A stretch of 51,861 nt of DNA from Azonexus sp. (GCF_030824335.1 NZ_JAVBXX010000024.1:1-51861); one strand, 5' to 3'. Positions 27,790-37,190 are shown, counted from the stretch's first letter. Numbers and translations: made by a program. The notes: generated by a model from the letters alone, not told the origin.

Positions 27790-30459
27790 ATGGCCGACCA
27801 GCCGAACACCCAAGCTGCCGACACAGATCCGCAGGAAACAAAGGAATGGACTGACGCGCTGGAAGGCGTCATTACGAACGAAGGCGCCGAGCGCGCCCAC
27901 TACCTGATCGAGACACTGATCGGTCAGGCCCGCGAGGACGGCATCGACATCCCGTACTCGGCCAATACCGAATACATCAACACCATTCCGGCGGACAAAC
28001 AGCCCAAGTACCCGGGCGATCCGGACATGGAGATCAAGATTCACTCCTACATCCGCTGGAACGCCATGGCCATGGTTGTGCGTGCCAACAAGGACACCAA
28101 CGTCGGCGGCCACATTGCCTCCTTCGCTTCGGCTGCCGCGCTGTACGACGTCGGCTTTTCGCATTTCTGGCGCAGCATCAACGATCCGTCCGGCGGCGAC
28201 CTGATTTTCTTCCAGGGCCACTCGGTACCGGGCGTTTATTCGCGCGCCTTCATGCTCGGTCGCCTGACCGAAGAGCAGATGGACAACTTCCGCCAGGAAA
28301 CCGACGGCAAGGGCATCTCGTCCTATCCGCACCCCTGGCTGATGCCGGACTTCTGGCAGTTCCCGACGGTGTCGATGGGCCTCGGCCCGATCCAGGCCAT
28401 CTACCAGGCCCGCTTCATGAAGTACCTCGATTCGCGCGGACTGGCCAAGGCCGGTGATCGCAAGGTCTGGGCATTCCTGGGCGACGGCGAGACCGACGAA
28501 GTCGAATCGCTCGGCGCCATCGGCATGGCCGGCCGGGAAAAGCTGGATAACCTGATTTTTGTCATCAACTGCAACCTGCAGCGCCTGGACGGTCCGGTGC
28601 GCGGCAACGGCAAGATCATCCAGGAACTCGAATCCGAATTCCGTGGTTCCGGCTGGAATGTCATCAAGCTGGTCTGGGGCACGCACTGGGATGCGCTGTT
28701 CAACCGCGACAAGAAGGGCGTCCTGAAAAAACGCATGATGGAACTGTGCGACGGCGAGTACCAGACCTTCAAGGCCAAGAACGGCGCCTACGTCCGCGAA
28801 CATTTCTTCAACACGCCGGAACTGCGCGAACTGATCGCCGATTGGACCGACGATGACGTCTGGCAACTGAATCGTGGCGGCCACGACATCTTCAAGATTT
28901 TTGCCGCCTACAACGCCGCCGTCACCCACAAGGGTGCCCCGACCCTGATTCTCGCCAAGACCATCAAGGGCTTCGGCATGGGTCAGGCCGGCGAAGCCAT
29001 GAACATTTCCCACCAGCAGAAGAAGATGGACAAGGAGCAGATCGCCCGCTTCCGCGACCGCTTCGGCCTGCCGGTGCCGGACGACAAGCTGGAAGAACTA
29101 CCTTACCTGACCTTCGCGCCGGATTCGGCCGAATACAAATACATGCAGGAACGCCGCGCCGCACTCGGCGGGTACCTGCCGCAGCGCCGCCGCAAGGCCG
29201 AGCCGCTGGCCATTCCGGCGCTCGACAGCTTTGCCGCCCTGCTCAAGGCATCCGGCGAAGGCCGTGAGCTGTCCACGACGATGGCCATCGTCCGCATCAT
29301 GAACATGCTGCTGAAGGACAAGAACGTCGGCAAGAATGTCGTGCCCATCGTGCCGGACGAATCGCGCACCTTCGGCATGGAAGGCATGTTCCGCTCGGTC
29401 GGCATCTGGAATCAGCAAGGCCAGAACTACGTGCCGGAAGATCACGACCAGCTGATGTTCTACAAGGAATCGAAGACCGGCCAGGTGCTGCAGGAAGGCA
29501 TCAACGAAGCCGGGGCGATGAGCGACTGGATCGCCGCCGCCACGTCGTACTCCGTGCATAACGTGCAGACCATTCCGTTCTACATCTGCTACTCGATGTT
29601 CGGCATGCAGCGCGTCCTCGACCTGTGCTGGGCCGCCGGCGACCAACGCGCCCGCGGCTTCCTGATCGGCGGCACCGCCGGTCGCACGACGCTGAACGGC
29701 GAAGGCCTGCAGCACGAAGACGGCCACAGCCTGATCCTGTCCAACCTGATCCCGAACTGCATCTCCTACGATCCGACCTTCCAGTACGAAGTCGCCGTGG
29801 TGACGCAGGACGGCATGCGCCGCATGTTCCAGGAACAGGAAGACGTGTTCTATTACCTGACGGTGATGAACGAAAACTACGAGCACCCGGAAATGCCGGT
29901 CGGCGCCGAAGCCGACATCATCAAGGGCATGTACTCGTTCAGGAAGGGCGCCGACTCCACCGGCCCGCGCGTGCAACTGCTCGGCTCCGGCACCATCTTC
30001 CGCGAAGTGATCGCCGCCGCCGACCTGCTCAAGCAGGACTGGGGTGTCGAATCTGACTTGTGGGGCTGTACCAGCATGAACGAACTGGCACGCAACGGGA
30101 TCGATACGCAGCGCTGGAACATGCTGCACCCGCTGGAAGAACCGAAACTGTCGCACGTTGAGCAAAAGCTGGCTGGCGCCAAGGGTCCGGTCATCGCATC
30201 GACCGACTACATCAAGCTGTTCTCCGAGCAGATCCGCCCCTTCGTCAAGGCACCGTACGTCACGCTGGGCACCGATGGTTTCGGCCGTTCGGACACCCGC
30301 GAGAAGCTGCGTCATTTCTTCGAGGTCGACCGTCACTGGGTGACGCTGGCCGCGCTGAAGGCGCTGGCCGACGCTGGCGAAATCAAGCGCGAAGTCGTTG
30401 CTGCCGCTCTGGTCAAGTACAACCTTGACCCGAACAAACCCAACCCGATGTCGGTTTAA
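27790..30459 (+). CDS. aceE: Pyruvate dehydrogenase E1 component (homodimeric type)
   Basis: An 889-residue ThDP-dependent E1 that decarboxylates pyruvate and reductively acetylates the lipoyl groups of AceF. The ThDP/Mg motif is clear: GDGETDE at about residue 230 followed by VINCN some 30 residues on. HPWLMPDFWQFPTVSMGLGP and GAMSDWIAAATSYS are also typical of the gamma-proteobacterial-type, single-chain E1. The frame opens far upstream at 27553, but the true start is the ATG at 27790 with AGGAGAC just before it. aceF follows 15 bases after the stop with its own GGGAGAG ribosome site. The operon has its own promoter and ends in the terminator at 33970. Confidence 0.97.
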   Translation: MADQPNTQAADTDPQETKEWTDALEGVITNEGAERAHYLIETLIGQAREDGIDIPYSANTEYINTIPADKQPKYPGDPDMEIKIHSYIRWNAMAMVVRANKDTNVGGHIASFASAAALYDVGFSHFWRSINDPSGGDLIFFQGHSVPGVYSRAFMLGRLTEEQMDNFRQETDGKGISSYPHPWLMPDFWQFPTVSMGLGPIQAIYQARFMKYLDSRGLAKAGDRKVWAFLGDGETDEVESLGAIGMAGREKLDNLIFVINCNLQRLDGPVRGNGKIIQELESEFRGSGWNVIKLVWGTHWDALFNRDKKGVLKKRMMELCDGEYQTFKAKNGAYVREHFFNTPELRELIADWTDDDVWQLNRGGHDIFKIFAAYNAAVTHKGAPTLILAKTIKGFGMGQAGEAMNISHQQKKMDKEQIARFRDRFGLPVPDDKLEELPYLTFAPDSAEYKYMQERRAALGGYLPQRRRKAEPLAIPALDSFAALLKASGEGRELSTTMAIVRIMNMLLKDKNVGKNVVPIVPDESRTFGMEGMFRSVGIWNQQGQNYVPEDHDQLMFYKESKTGQVLQEGINEAGAMSDWIAAATSYSVHNVQTIPFYICYSMFGMQRVLDLCWAAGDQRARGFLIGGTAGRTTLNGEGLQHEDGHSLILSNLIPNCISYDPTFQYEVAVVTQDGMRRMFQEQEDVFYYLTVMNENYEHPEMPVGAEADIIKGMYSFRKGADSTGPRVQLLGSGTIFREVIAAADLLKQDWGVESDLWGCTSMNELARNGIDTQRWNMLHPLEEPKLSHVEQKLAGAKGPVIASTDYIKLFSEQIRPFVKAPYVTLGTDGFGRSDTREKLRHFFEVDRHWVTLAALKALADAGEIKREVVAAALVKYNLDPNKPNPMSV

Positions 30460-30474
30460 TCAGGGAGAGACAAC

Positions 30475-32115
30475 ATGAGCCAAATCATTGAAGTCAAAGT
30501 CCCGGACATTGGCGATTTCGACAGCGTTCCGGTCATCGACCTGTTCGTGAAGGTCGGCGACACGATCAAGGTCGACGACGCGATTGCCACGCTGGAATCC
30601 GACAAAGCCACGATGGATGTGCCTTCCACGGTCGACGGCGTCGTCAAGGAAGTTCTGGTGCAGCTCGGCTCCAAGGTCAGCGAAGGTGTCGTGCTGATCA
30701 AGGTCGAAACCGGTGCTGCTGCCGCCGCGCCCGCACCGCAAGCCGCTGCCCCGGCAGTTGCTGCTGCGCCCGCCCCGGCGCCCGTTGCCGCACCGGTTGC
30801 TGCCCCGGCAACTGCCGGTGGTGGCGTGGTCGAGGTCAAGGTGCCGGATATCGGCGATTTTGACGAAGTCCCGGTCATCGAGTTGTACGTCAAGGTCGGC
30901 GACAGCATCAAGGTCGACGACGCGATTGCCACGCTGGAATCCGACAAGGCCACGATGGATGTTCCGTCCACCGTCGCCGGCACGGTCAAGGAAGTGCTCG
31001 TCCAGATCGGTTCCAAGGTCGGCGAAGGTTCGGTGCTGATCAAGGTTGAGAGCGGCGCGGCGCCAGCTGCTGCTTCACCGCAGGCTGCTGTACCGGCTTC
31101 AGCCGTTGCTGCCCCCCCGGTTTCTGCCCCTGCGGCGGTGTCGACCGCAACAATTGCCACACCGGCTGCGCTGGCGCCGGCCCTGCCGATTGGTTCGAAG
31201 GTTCACGCCTCGCCGTCGGTCCGTGCCTATGCCCGCGAACTCGGTGTCGATCTGGCCAAGGTACCGGCCACCGGTCCGAAAGGTCGCATCGTCAAGGAAG
31301 ACCTGACCAAGTACGTCAAGGGCGTGATGTCCGGTGCCACCGCTGCCCCGGTCGCTGCCGGCGCCAGCCTCGGTGGCGGGCTCGATCTGCTGCCCTGGCC
31401 GAAGGTCGATTTCGCCAAGTTCGGCGAGATCGAGGTCAAGCCGCTGTCGCGTATCAAGAAAATTTCCGGCCAGAACCTGTCGCGCAACTGGGTGATGATC
31501 CCGGCCGTGACGTATCACGAAGATGCCGACATCACCGATATCGAAGCCTTCCGCGTGCTGCTCAACAAGGAAAACGAAAAGGGTGGCGGCGCCAAGCTGA
31601 CCATGCTGGCTTTCCTGATGAAGGCTTGCGTCAAGGGCTTGCAGAAATTCCCGGAATTCAATTCCTCGCTCGACGGCGACAACCTGGTGCTCAAGAAGTA
31701 TTTCAACATCGGTTTCGCAGCCGACACCCCGAACGGCCTGGTCGTCCCGGTGGTCAAGAACGTCGACAAGAAGTCAGTCTTCGAGCTGGCGCAGGAATCC
31801 GGCGAACTGGCCAAGCAGGCGCGTGACGGCAAGCTCAAGCCGGCCGACATGTCCGGTGCCTGCTTCACGATTTCCAGCCTCGGCGGCATCGGCGGCACCT
31901 ACTTCGCACCGATCGTCAATGCGCCGGAAGTCGCCATTCTCGGGGTTAACAAGTCAGCCATGAAGCCGGTCTGGGACGGCAAGGCTTTCGTGCCGCGCCT
32001 GGTCCTGCCGCTGTCGCTGACCGCTGACCACCGCGTTATCGACGGGGCGCTGGCGACCCGCTTCAATGTATATATCGCGCAGCTGCTGGCCGACTTCCGT
32101 CGCGTCGCGCTGTAA
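30475..32115 (+). CDS. aceF: Dihydrolipoamide acetyltransferase (PDH E2) with two lipoyl domains
   Basis: A 546-residue E2 core subunit. Lipoyl domain 1 is at residues 1-80 (lipoylated Lys44 in ESDKATMDVPS) and lipoyl domain 2 at ~118-194 (Lys158, same motif). Each is followed by a flexible Ala/Pro linker. A peripheral-subunit-binding domain follows at ~240-282 (HASPSVRAYARELGVDL), then the catalytic acyltransferase domain to the end with the DHRVIDGA motif and catalytic His519. It transfers acetyl from E1 to CoA and forms the structural core that binds AceE and LpdA. The two lipoyl domains are nearly identical at DNA level around the lysine, suggesting recent duplication or gene conversion. 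Confidence 0.97.
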   Translation: MSQIIEVKVPDIGDFDSVPVIDLFVKVGDTIKVDDAIATLESDKATMDVPSTVDGVVKEVLVQLGSKVSEGVVLIKVETGAAAAAPAPQAAAPAVAAAPAPAPVAAPVAAPATAGGGVVEVKVPDIGDFDEVPVIELYVKVGDSIKVDDAIATLESDKATMDVPSTVAGTVKEVLVQIGSKVGEGSVLIKVESGAAPAAASPQAAVPASAVAAPPVSAPAAVSTATIATPAALAPALPIGSKVHASPSVRAYARELGVDLAKVPATGPKGRIVKEDLTKYVKGVMSGATAAPVAAGASLGGGLDLLPWPKVDFAKFGEIEVKPLSRIKKISGQNLSRNWVMIPAVTYHEDADITDIEAFRVLLNKENEKGGGAKLTMLAFLMKACVKGLQKFPEFNSSLDGDNLVLKKYFNIGFAADTPNGLVVPVVKNVDKKSVFELAQESGELAKQARDGKLKPADMSGACFTISSLGGIGGTYFAPIVNAPEVAILGVNKSAMKPVWDGKAFVPRLVLPLSLTADHRVIDGALATRFNVYIAQLLADFRRVAL

Positions 32116-32370
32116 GGGGAGAACACCATGAGCAATCTGGTAGAAGTCAAAGTCCCCGACATCGGCGATTTCGCCGAAGTGCCGATCATCGACCTGTTCG
32201 TCAAGGTTGGCGACAGCATCAAGGTCGATGACGCAATTTGTACGCTGGAATCGGACAAGGCGACGATGGATGTGCCGTCGCCGGTCGCCGGCGTGGTCAA
32301 GGAAGTGCTCGTTCAGCTTGGCGCCAAGGTGGGTGAAGGCGCGTTGCTGATCAAGGTTGAAAGTGGAGCG
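30475..32370 (+). repeat. Three copies of the lipoyl-domain coding sequence
   Basis: The ~235-base lipoyl module occurs at about 30475-30710 and 30826-31056 (both aceF) and 32128-32365 (lpdA). Around the lipoyl lysine the first two copies differ by only a couple of bases over nearly 50; the lpdA copy has several more differences. Concerted evolution between the aceF copies is likely. Confidence 0.85.
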
Positions 32371-33930
32371 TCTGCCACGACCACAGAAACAACGGCTGGC
32401 CCTGGGGTCAACCCGGAAAATACGCCAAAAATGGAAACCCCGGCCGCGGCACCAGCCGCTGCCCCGGTCGCCGGCAGCCATGCCGGCGGTGCCGACATCG
32501 AGTGCGAGATGCTCGTCCTCGGCGCCGGCCCTGGCGGCTATTCGGCCGCCTTCCGTTCGGCCGACCTCGGCATGAAGACGGTCATCGTCGAGCGCTACGC
32601 CACCCTCGGTGGCGTCTGCCTGAACGTCGGCTGCATTCCGTCCAAGGCGCTGCTGCACGTTGCAGCCGTTATCGAGGAAGCGGCACACGCCAACGACCTC
32701 GGCGTCACGTTCGCAGCACCGCAAGTCGACATCGACAAGCTGCGCGCCCACAAGGACAAGGTGGTCGGCAAGCTGACAGGCGGCTTGGCAGGCATGGCCA
32801 AGGGACGCAAGGTCGACATCGTGCGCGGCTATGGTCACTTCCTTGATGCGCATCACATCGAAGTCGAGGAAACCACCGGCAGCAGCCAGGAAAAGACCGG
32901 CGTCAAGAAGGTCATCAAGTTCCAGAAGTGCATCATCGCAGCCGGTTCGGCCGCCGTGCATCTGCCCTTCATTCCGCGCGACCCGCGCATCGTCGATTCG
33001 ACCGGCGCACTGGAGTTGCGCTTTGTGCCGAAGAAGATGCTGGTCATCGGCGGCGGCATCATCGGTCTGGAAATGGCGACCGTCTATTCGACGCTGGGCG
33101 CCAAGGTCGATGTCGTCGAAATGGCCGATGCGCTGATGCAGGGACCGGATCGCGATGCCGTCAAGGTCTGGGAAAAGCAGAACCTGTCACGTTTCGACAA
33201 GATCATGCTAAAGACGAAGACGGTCTCCGTTGACGCCAAGGACGATGGTCTGTGGGTGAAGTTCGAGGGTGACAACGCGCCGAATGCCGATGCAGTCCGC
33301 TACGACATGATCCTGCAGGCCGCCGGGCGCGCCCCGAACGGCAACAAGATCGCCGCCGACAAGGCCGGCGTGATCGTTGGCGAACGCGGCTTTATTCCGG
33401 TCGACGGGCAAATGCGCACCAATATCCCGCACATCTTCGCGATTGGCGATGTGGTCGGCAACCCGATGCTCGCCCACAAGGCGGTGCATGAAGCACACGT
33501 TGCAGCGGAAGCTGCAGCAGGGCAGAAAGCGGTGTTCGACGCGCAGGTCATCCCGGGCGTCGCCTACACCCACCCGGAAGTGGCGTGGGTTGGCTACACC
33601 GAAGACCAGGCCAAGAAAGAAGGTCGCAAGGTCGAGACTGCCAAGTTCCCGTGGGCTGCCTCCGGCCGCGCCATCGCCAACGGTGCCGACTACGGCTTCA
33701 CCAAGCTGATTTTCGATGCCGAAACGCATCGCGTGATCGGCGGCGCCATTGTCGGCCCGAACGCTGGCGACATGATCGGCGAAGTCTGCCTGGCCATCGA
33801 GATGGGCTGCGATGCCGTCGATATCGGCAAAACCATCCACCCGCACCCGACGCTGGGCGAAACCATCGGCATGGCTGCCGAAGTCGCCCACGGCAGTTGC
33901 ACGGATGTGCCACCGGCGCGCAAAAAATAA
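32128..33930 (+). CDS. lpdA: Dihydrolipoamide dehydrogenase (PDH E3) with N-terminal lipoyl domain
   Basis: A 600-residue E3, about 125 residues longer than the ordinary enzyme because of an added lipoyl domain (residues 1-80, Lys44) and a flexible linker. The E3 core has an FAD-binding GAGPGGY near 130, the redox-active disulfide Cys164/Cys169 (GGVCLNVGCIPSK), an NAD-binding GGGIIGLE, and the C-terminal HPHPTLGE with catalytic His573 and Glu578. It re-oxidises dihydrolipoamide, reducing NAD. Lipoyl-fused E3 is known in several proteobacteria and Neisseria; here it makes a third copy of the same lipoyl sequence in the operon. It starts 12 bases after aceF with a GGGGAGA site. Confidence 0.97.
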   Translation: MSNLVEVKVPDIGDFAEVPIIDLFVKVGDSIKVDDAICTLESDKATMDVPSPVAGVVKEVLVQLGAKVGEGALLIKVESGASATTTETTAGPGVNPENTPKMETPAAAPAAAPVAGSHAGGADIECEMLVLGAGPGGYSAAFRSADLGMKTVIVERYATLGGVCLNVGCIPSKALLHVAAVIEEAAHANDLGVTFAAPQVDIDKLRAHKDKVVGKLTGGLAGMAKGRKVDIVRGYGHFLDAHHIEVEETTGSSQEKTGVKKVIKFQKCIIAAGSAAVHLPFIPRDPRIVDSTGALELRFVPKKMLVIGGGIIGLEMATVYSTLGAKVDVVEMADALMQGPDRDAVKVWEKQNLSRFDKIMLKTKTVSVDAKDDGLWVKFEGDNAPNADAVRYDMILQAAGRAPNGNKIAADKAGVIVGERGFIPVDGQMRTNIPHIFAIGDVVGNPMLAHKAVHEAHVAAEAAAGQKAVFDAQVIPGVAYTHPEVAWVGYTEDQAKKEGRKVETAKFPWAASGRAIANGADYGFTKLIFDAETHRVIGGAIVGPNAGDMIGEVCLAIEMGCDAVDIGKTIHPHPTLGETIGMAAEVAHGSCTDVPPARKK

Positions 33931-33969
33931 GTCTGCTGAATTACGCTGAGTTGGTTTAGCGTTCGGTTT

Positions 33970-33997
33970 GGGCGACGGGAACCCGTCGCCCTTTTTT
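33970..33997 (+). terminator. Strong rho-independent terminator of aceE-aceF-lpdA
   Basis: A perfect 10-bp GC-rich stem (33970-33979 with 33982-33991) followed by six T residues (33992-33997), 39 bases after the lpdA stop and 17 before the thioesterase start. Confidence 0.93.
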
Positions 33998-34014
33998 ATG
34001 TCTGTGACCACACA

Positions 34015-34506
34015 ATGAACGCCACAACGACCCATCCCCGCCGCTCCAGCGCAGAGCAGGAGCGCCTTGAAACCGCCTTGCGCGACGTCTTCGAGCACAA
34101 ACTCTGTTTCAACGAACTGCTCGGGTTCAAGGTCGAATCACTCGATCCAGAAGCCCCGCAGATCAGCTTTGCCATGCGTCCGGACCTGATCGGCCACTAC
34201 CTCCACGGTCGCCTGCATGGCGGCGTGATCGCCACAGTGCTCGACACGGTTGGCGGCCTGGCCGCCACCGTCGCCATCGCAGAGAAGTTCAACAGCGAGA
34301 GCACGGAACAGGTTGCTCACCGTTTCGGCCGCATCGGCACCATCGACCTGCGCACCGATTTCCTGCATCAGGGGATCGGCAAAAAATTTACGGCCACCGG
34401 ACGCGTCACGCGTCTGGGTGGCCGTATCGCTTCCGTGCAGATGACGCTGGAAAACGAAGCCGGTGTGCTGATTGCCACCGGCGGTGCCGCCTACGTCGTC
34501 AGCTAG
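34015..34506 (+). CDS. PaaI/YiiD-like hotdog-fold thioesterase
   Basis: A 163-residue single-domain hotdog protein. The family core is visible: a central helix with HGRLHGGVIATVLDTVGGLA (the conserved HGG and an acidic residue of the PaaI-type active site) and a DLRTDFLHQGIGKKFTATG strand region. Enzymes of this type hydrolyse acyl-CoA thioesters. The first ~25 residues are a charged extension. It follows the PDH terminator and converges on ppk2, with only three bases between the two stop codons. Substrate unknown. Confidence 0.82.
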   Translation: MNATTTHPRRSSAEQERLETALRDVFEHKLCFNELLGFKVESLDPEAPQISFAMRPDLIGHYLHGRLHGGVIATVLDTVGGLAATVAIAEKFNSESTEQVAHRFGRIGTIDLRTDFLHQGIGKKFTATGRVTRLGGRIASVQMTLENEAGVLIATGGAAYVVS

Positions 34507-34509
34507 GAT

Positions 34510-35622
34510 TTACAGCAGCGGCACGCCCTGGTGCTCGCCACGCTCGTACACCACATTGGCCCGACCGACGATCAGCGGATCGAGATTGCCGATGCGCGTC
34601 GTGTCCTTGTTGGTGTACGGTAATTTATGCAGCACATAGCGCAGCGCGTTCAAACGCGCGCGTTTCTTGCAGTTCGACTTGATTACCGTCCATGGCGAAT
34701 CCGCCGTGTCGGTATGGAAGAACATCGCTTCCTTGGCCTTGGTGTAGTCGTCCCACTTGTCGAGCGAGGCCATGTCAATCGGTGACAATTTCCACTGCTT
34801 GAGCGGATGCACCTTGCGTTCGCGAAAGCGGCGGCGCTGTTCTTCCTGGCTGACCGAGAACCAGAACTTGATCAAGTGCGTGCCGTTGCGCACCAGCATG
34901 CGCTCGAATTCCGGCGCCTGACGGACAAATTCGGCATATTCCTGATCGGAACAGAAACCCATCACCCGCTCGACCCCCGAGCGGTTGTACCAGGAACGGT
35001 CAAACAGCACGATCTCGCCATTGGTCGGCAGATGCTGCACATAACGCTGGAAATACCATTGGCCACGCTCAATTTCCGAGGGTTTCTCCAGTGCGACAAC
35101 GCGTGCACCGCGAGGATTCAAATGCTCCATGAAGCGCTTGATCGTCCCCCCCTTACCGGCCGCATCACGGCCTTCGAACAGCACCACGACCTTCTGGCCG
35201 GTTTCCTTGACCCAGGCCTGCAGCTTCAGCAACTCCACCTGCAAGCGGTATTTCTGCCGCTCGTAATTGCTGCGCTCCATGAGGTTCTTGTAGGGATAGC
35301 CACCATCGCGCCAATCCTTGACCAGCTCCTCATCCGGATTGACGACCTGATCATCCAGCGCGATGCGCTGCTGTTTGAGCAGGCTTTTCAGCATGACCAG
35401 GGCTTCCTCATCCGGCGAGTTGGCGAGAATGTCGCGCATGGCGGCCATTTTTGCCTCTTGCGCCGCGTCGACCGCAGCATGCACGGAAAAGCCTTCAATC
35501 CCGGCGGGCGTCAGCGATGGTGCAATATCGCCTTTTGCTACGGCGCGCCGACGAACGGCCGGTGCGCGGGGTGTCGATGTCTCGGTCGACGGTGCAGCGA
35601 TGTTCTTTTTTGCTGTAACCAT
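34510..35622 (-). CDS. ppk2: Polyphosphate kinase 2 family protein
   Basis: A 370-residue PPK2. A basic Ala/Pro-rich N-terminal extension (about 1-45) precedes a ~230-residue PPK2 domain. Walker A is GRDAAGKGGT (151-160) and Walker B is LFDRSWYNR with Asp208; the lid region RRFRERKVHPLKQWKLS follows. The KLSPIDMASLDKWDDYTKAKE segment is characteristic of the family. These enzymes move phosphate between inorganic polyphosphate and nucleoside di- or monophosphates; subclass (ADP or AMP preference) is not safely read here. ATG at 35622 has AGAGGG five bases upstream. sixA lies 58 bases upstream on the same strand and may be cotranscribed. Confidence 0.92.
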   Translation of the reverse strand: MVTAKKNIAAPSTETSTPRAPAVRRRAVAKGDIAPSLTPAGIEGFSVHAAVDAAQEAKMAAMRDILANSPDEEALVMLKSLLKQQRIALDDQVVNPDEELVKDWRDGGYPYKNLMERSNYERQKYRLQVELLKLQAWVKETGQKVVVLFEGRDAAGKGGTIKRFMEHLNPRGARVVALEKPSEIERGQWYFQRYVQHLPTNGEIVLFDRSWYNRSGVERVMGFCSDQEYAEFVRQAPEFERMLVRNGTHLIKFWFSVSQEEQRRRFRERKVHPLKQWKLSPIDMASLDKWDDYTKAKEAMFFHTDTADSPWTVIKSNCKKRARLNALRYVLHKLPYTNKDTTRIGNLDPLIVGRANVVYERGEHQGVPLL

Positions 35623-35680
35623 ATTGCCCTCTGTGTGCTGTTGCCAAAGGGTCTATTTCACGCTTCTCGGGACGCCTTGT

Positions 35681-36136
35681 CTAGTCCAGTAACTCAACCG
35701 GCATCATGCAGCGCAAGACTGTCTGCTTTTCACCTTGGCGCAGGCGATTGTTCAACCACCACACAGCGCCTTTCTTGATGCTCCAGTCAGCCTCCTGGCC
35801 GGCCAGCAACAGCGAAGCCATGCGCCCCAAAGCCGGCTGATGCCCGATCACCAGCACCGCCCCCCGCGCATCCGGCCAGCCGGTTGCTGCAATCAATTCT
35901 GAAACACAGGCATCCGGCCCGATCTTGCGCGCAGTTTCAAAAGGCAGCTTGAGCGCCTCCGCCGTTTGCTGGGTACGTACCGCCGGACTGACGATGATGC
36001 GCATATCCTTCGGTTGGTGCTTGCGCAGCCAGGCGGCCATCAACCCGGCCTGCTTTTCGCCGCGCTCAGTCAGACGACGTTTCATGTCATCCTCGCCATC
36101 TTCAGCTTCGGCGTGTCGCCACAGCAGCAAATCCAT
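35681..36136 (-). CDS. sixA: SixA-like phosphohistidine phosphatase
   Basis: A 151-residue member of the histidine-phosphatase superfamily. The N-terminal catalytic WRHAEAED contains Arg7-His8, the phospho-accepting histidine, and a second conserved histidine lies in VIGHQPALGRM. The short length, and RHA in place of the phosphoglycerate-mutase RHG, fit SixA, which removes phosphate from histidine-containing phosphotransfer proteins. Two adjacent ATGs exist (36139 and 36136); I prefer 36136 because GGAGG then sits five bases upstream. It is divergent from the GIY-YIG gene. Confidence 0.88.
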   Translation of the reverse strand: MDLLLWRHAEAEDGEDDMKRRLTERGEKQAGLMAAWLRKHQPKDMRIIVSPAVRTQQTAEALKLPFETARKIGPDACVSELIAATGWPDARGAVLVIGHQPALGRMASLLLAGQEADWSIKKGAVWWLNNRLRQGEKQTVLRCMMPVELLD

Positions 36137-36161
36137 CATATCCTCCGGAAAAGACGGCATT

Positions 36162-36464
36162 ATGTTGACCGGATGTTACCGCAGCATTTCAACTGACTTC
36201 ACCCCCTTGAAACCCTGGTTCCTTTACCTGCTGGAATGCTGCGATGGCAGCATCTATACCGGCATCACCACCGATGTTGGTGCTCGCTTTGCCGCCCACT
36301 GTCGCGGCGATGGCGCCCGCTACACACGAGCCCATCCGCCACTTCGACTGCTGGGATTCGAATCTCACCCGGACCGCTCCGCCGCCTCGAAAGCCGAGTA
36401 CCGGATCAAGCAACTAAGTGCCGCCCAAAAACGTCTTTTCGCCAACTCACTGGAGACGCCCTGA
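36162..36464 (+). CDS. GIY-YIG domain protein (UPF0213/YhbQ-like)
   Basis: A 100-residue stand-alone GIY-YIG domain. It has WFLYLLECCDGSIYTGIT (the two GIY/YIG strands), a conserved Arg in DVGARFAAH, and the catalytic-type Glu in SKAEYRIKQLS. Proteins of this size and type are structure-selective or repair-type nucleases, or remain uncharacterised; this one resembles the YhbQ group. The open frame extends 79 codons upstream over sixA on the other strand, but domain homology begins after the ATG at 36162, 25 bases from the divergent sixA start. The HugZ-like gene starts two bases after its stop. Confidence 0.85.
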   Translation: MLTGCYRSISTDFTPLKPWFLYLLECCDGSIYTGITTDVGARFAAHCRGDGARYTRAHPPLRLLGFESHPDRSAASKAEYRIKQLSAAQKRLFANSLETP

Positions 36465-36466
36465 TC

Positions 36467-37150
36467 ATGCAAATTCCGCTCAGCGACCTGATTCACCTGA
36501 TGCACGAAGCACCGCATGCCATTCTTTCGACGCACTCGACCCAAATGCCGGGGTTTCCCTTTGGTACGGCGGTTCCCTTGATTGTCGATGAACACCACCG
36601 CCCCATCCTGTTGATCAGCGCCCTCGCAGAACACACCAAAAACCTGCAGGCCGACGGCCGGGCAAGCTTGGCCATTCTTGCACCGGGCACCAGCAATGTT
36701 CAGGATGCCGCACGCGCCACGATGATCGGGACGTTCAGCCCATTCACTCCCTCGGCCAGCCTGGTAAAGCGCTACCTTCGCTATCAGCCTGCCGCCGAAC
36801 AATACCTGCAACTCGACTTCAGCTTCTTCCGGATGGAGATCGAACGAACCCGTTATATCGGCGGTGTCGGCCGGATGGGATGGCTGGAAAAAACCGACTG
36901 GACGGACGCCTTCTGTATCAACAGCGATACCGAACAAGAACTTGTCACCGTCGTCGCCGAAAAACTACCGGCACATATCCGCGTACTGGGCATCGATGCC
37001 TACGGTGTCGATCATGAAGTCAACGGCATCCGCGAACGCCATCGTTTCAGCAACCCGACCGAAGCTTCGGAACTGGGCAACGCCTCGCAAGATTGGCCTG
37101 ACGACTGGTCCCGCAGCGATGCAAATTCTGCGGTCGACGACAAAATATAG
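36467..37150 (+). CDS. HugZ-like pyridoxamine 5'-phosphate oxidase-fold protein
   Basis: A 227-residue protein with an N-terminal split-barrel FMN-binding-type domain (about 1-145: MHEAPHAILSTHS, GFPFGTAVPLIVDEHHRP, LISALAEHTKNL) and a C-terminal DUF2470-like part (about 150-225). This arrangement is that of HugZ/heme-utilisation proteins, which bind or degrade heme, and of related uncharacterised flavin-binding proteins. The start ATG at 36467 lies two bases after the GIY-YIG stop, so the two are cotranscribed. A bidirectional terminator follows at 37159. Heme as substrate is an inference from the family. Confidence 0.8.
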   Translation: MQIPLSDLIHLMHEAPHAILSTHSTQMPGFPFGTAVPLIVDEHHRPILLISALAEHTKNLQADGRASLAILAPGTSNVQDAARATMIGTFSPFTPSASLVKRYLRYQPAAEQYLQLDFSFFRMEIERTRYIGGVGRMGWLEKTDWTDAFCINSDTEQELVTVVAEKLPAHIRVLGIDAYGVDHEVNGIRERHRFSNPTEASELGNASQDWPDDWSRSDANSAVDDKI

Positions 37151-37158
37151 CCAAAATG

Positions 37159-37190
37159 CAAAAAGCCCGGTCAGAAGACCGGGCTTTTTG
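37159..37190. terminator. Bidirectional rho-independent terminator
   Basis: An 8-bp GC stem (GCCCGGTC at 37165-37172 with 37177-37184), extended by A5/T5 to 14 bp, with a 4-base AGAA loop. The T-run serves the HugZ-like gene on the plus strand; the A-run serves the tRNA-Phe transcript on the minus strand. Confidence 0.92.

Noticed and set aside
29098..30336. Minus-strand open frame of 412 codons opposite aceE
   Set aside because: Antisense shadow; aceE is unmistakable on the other strand.
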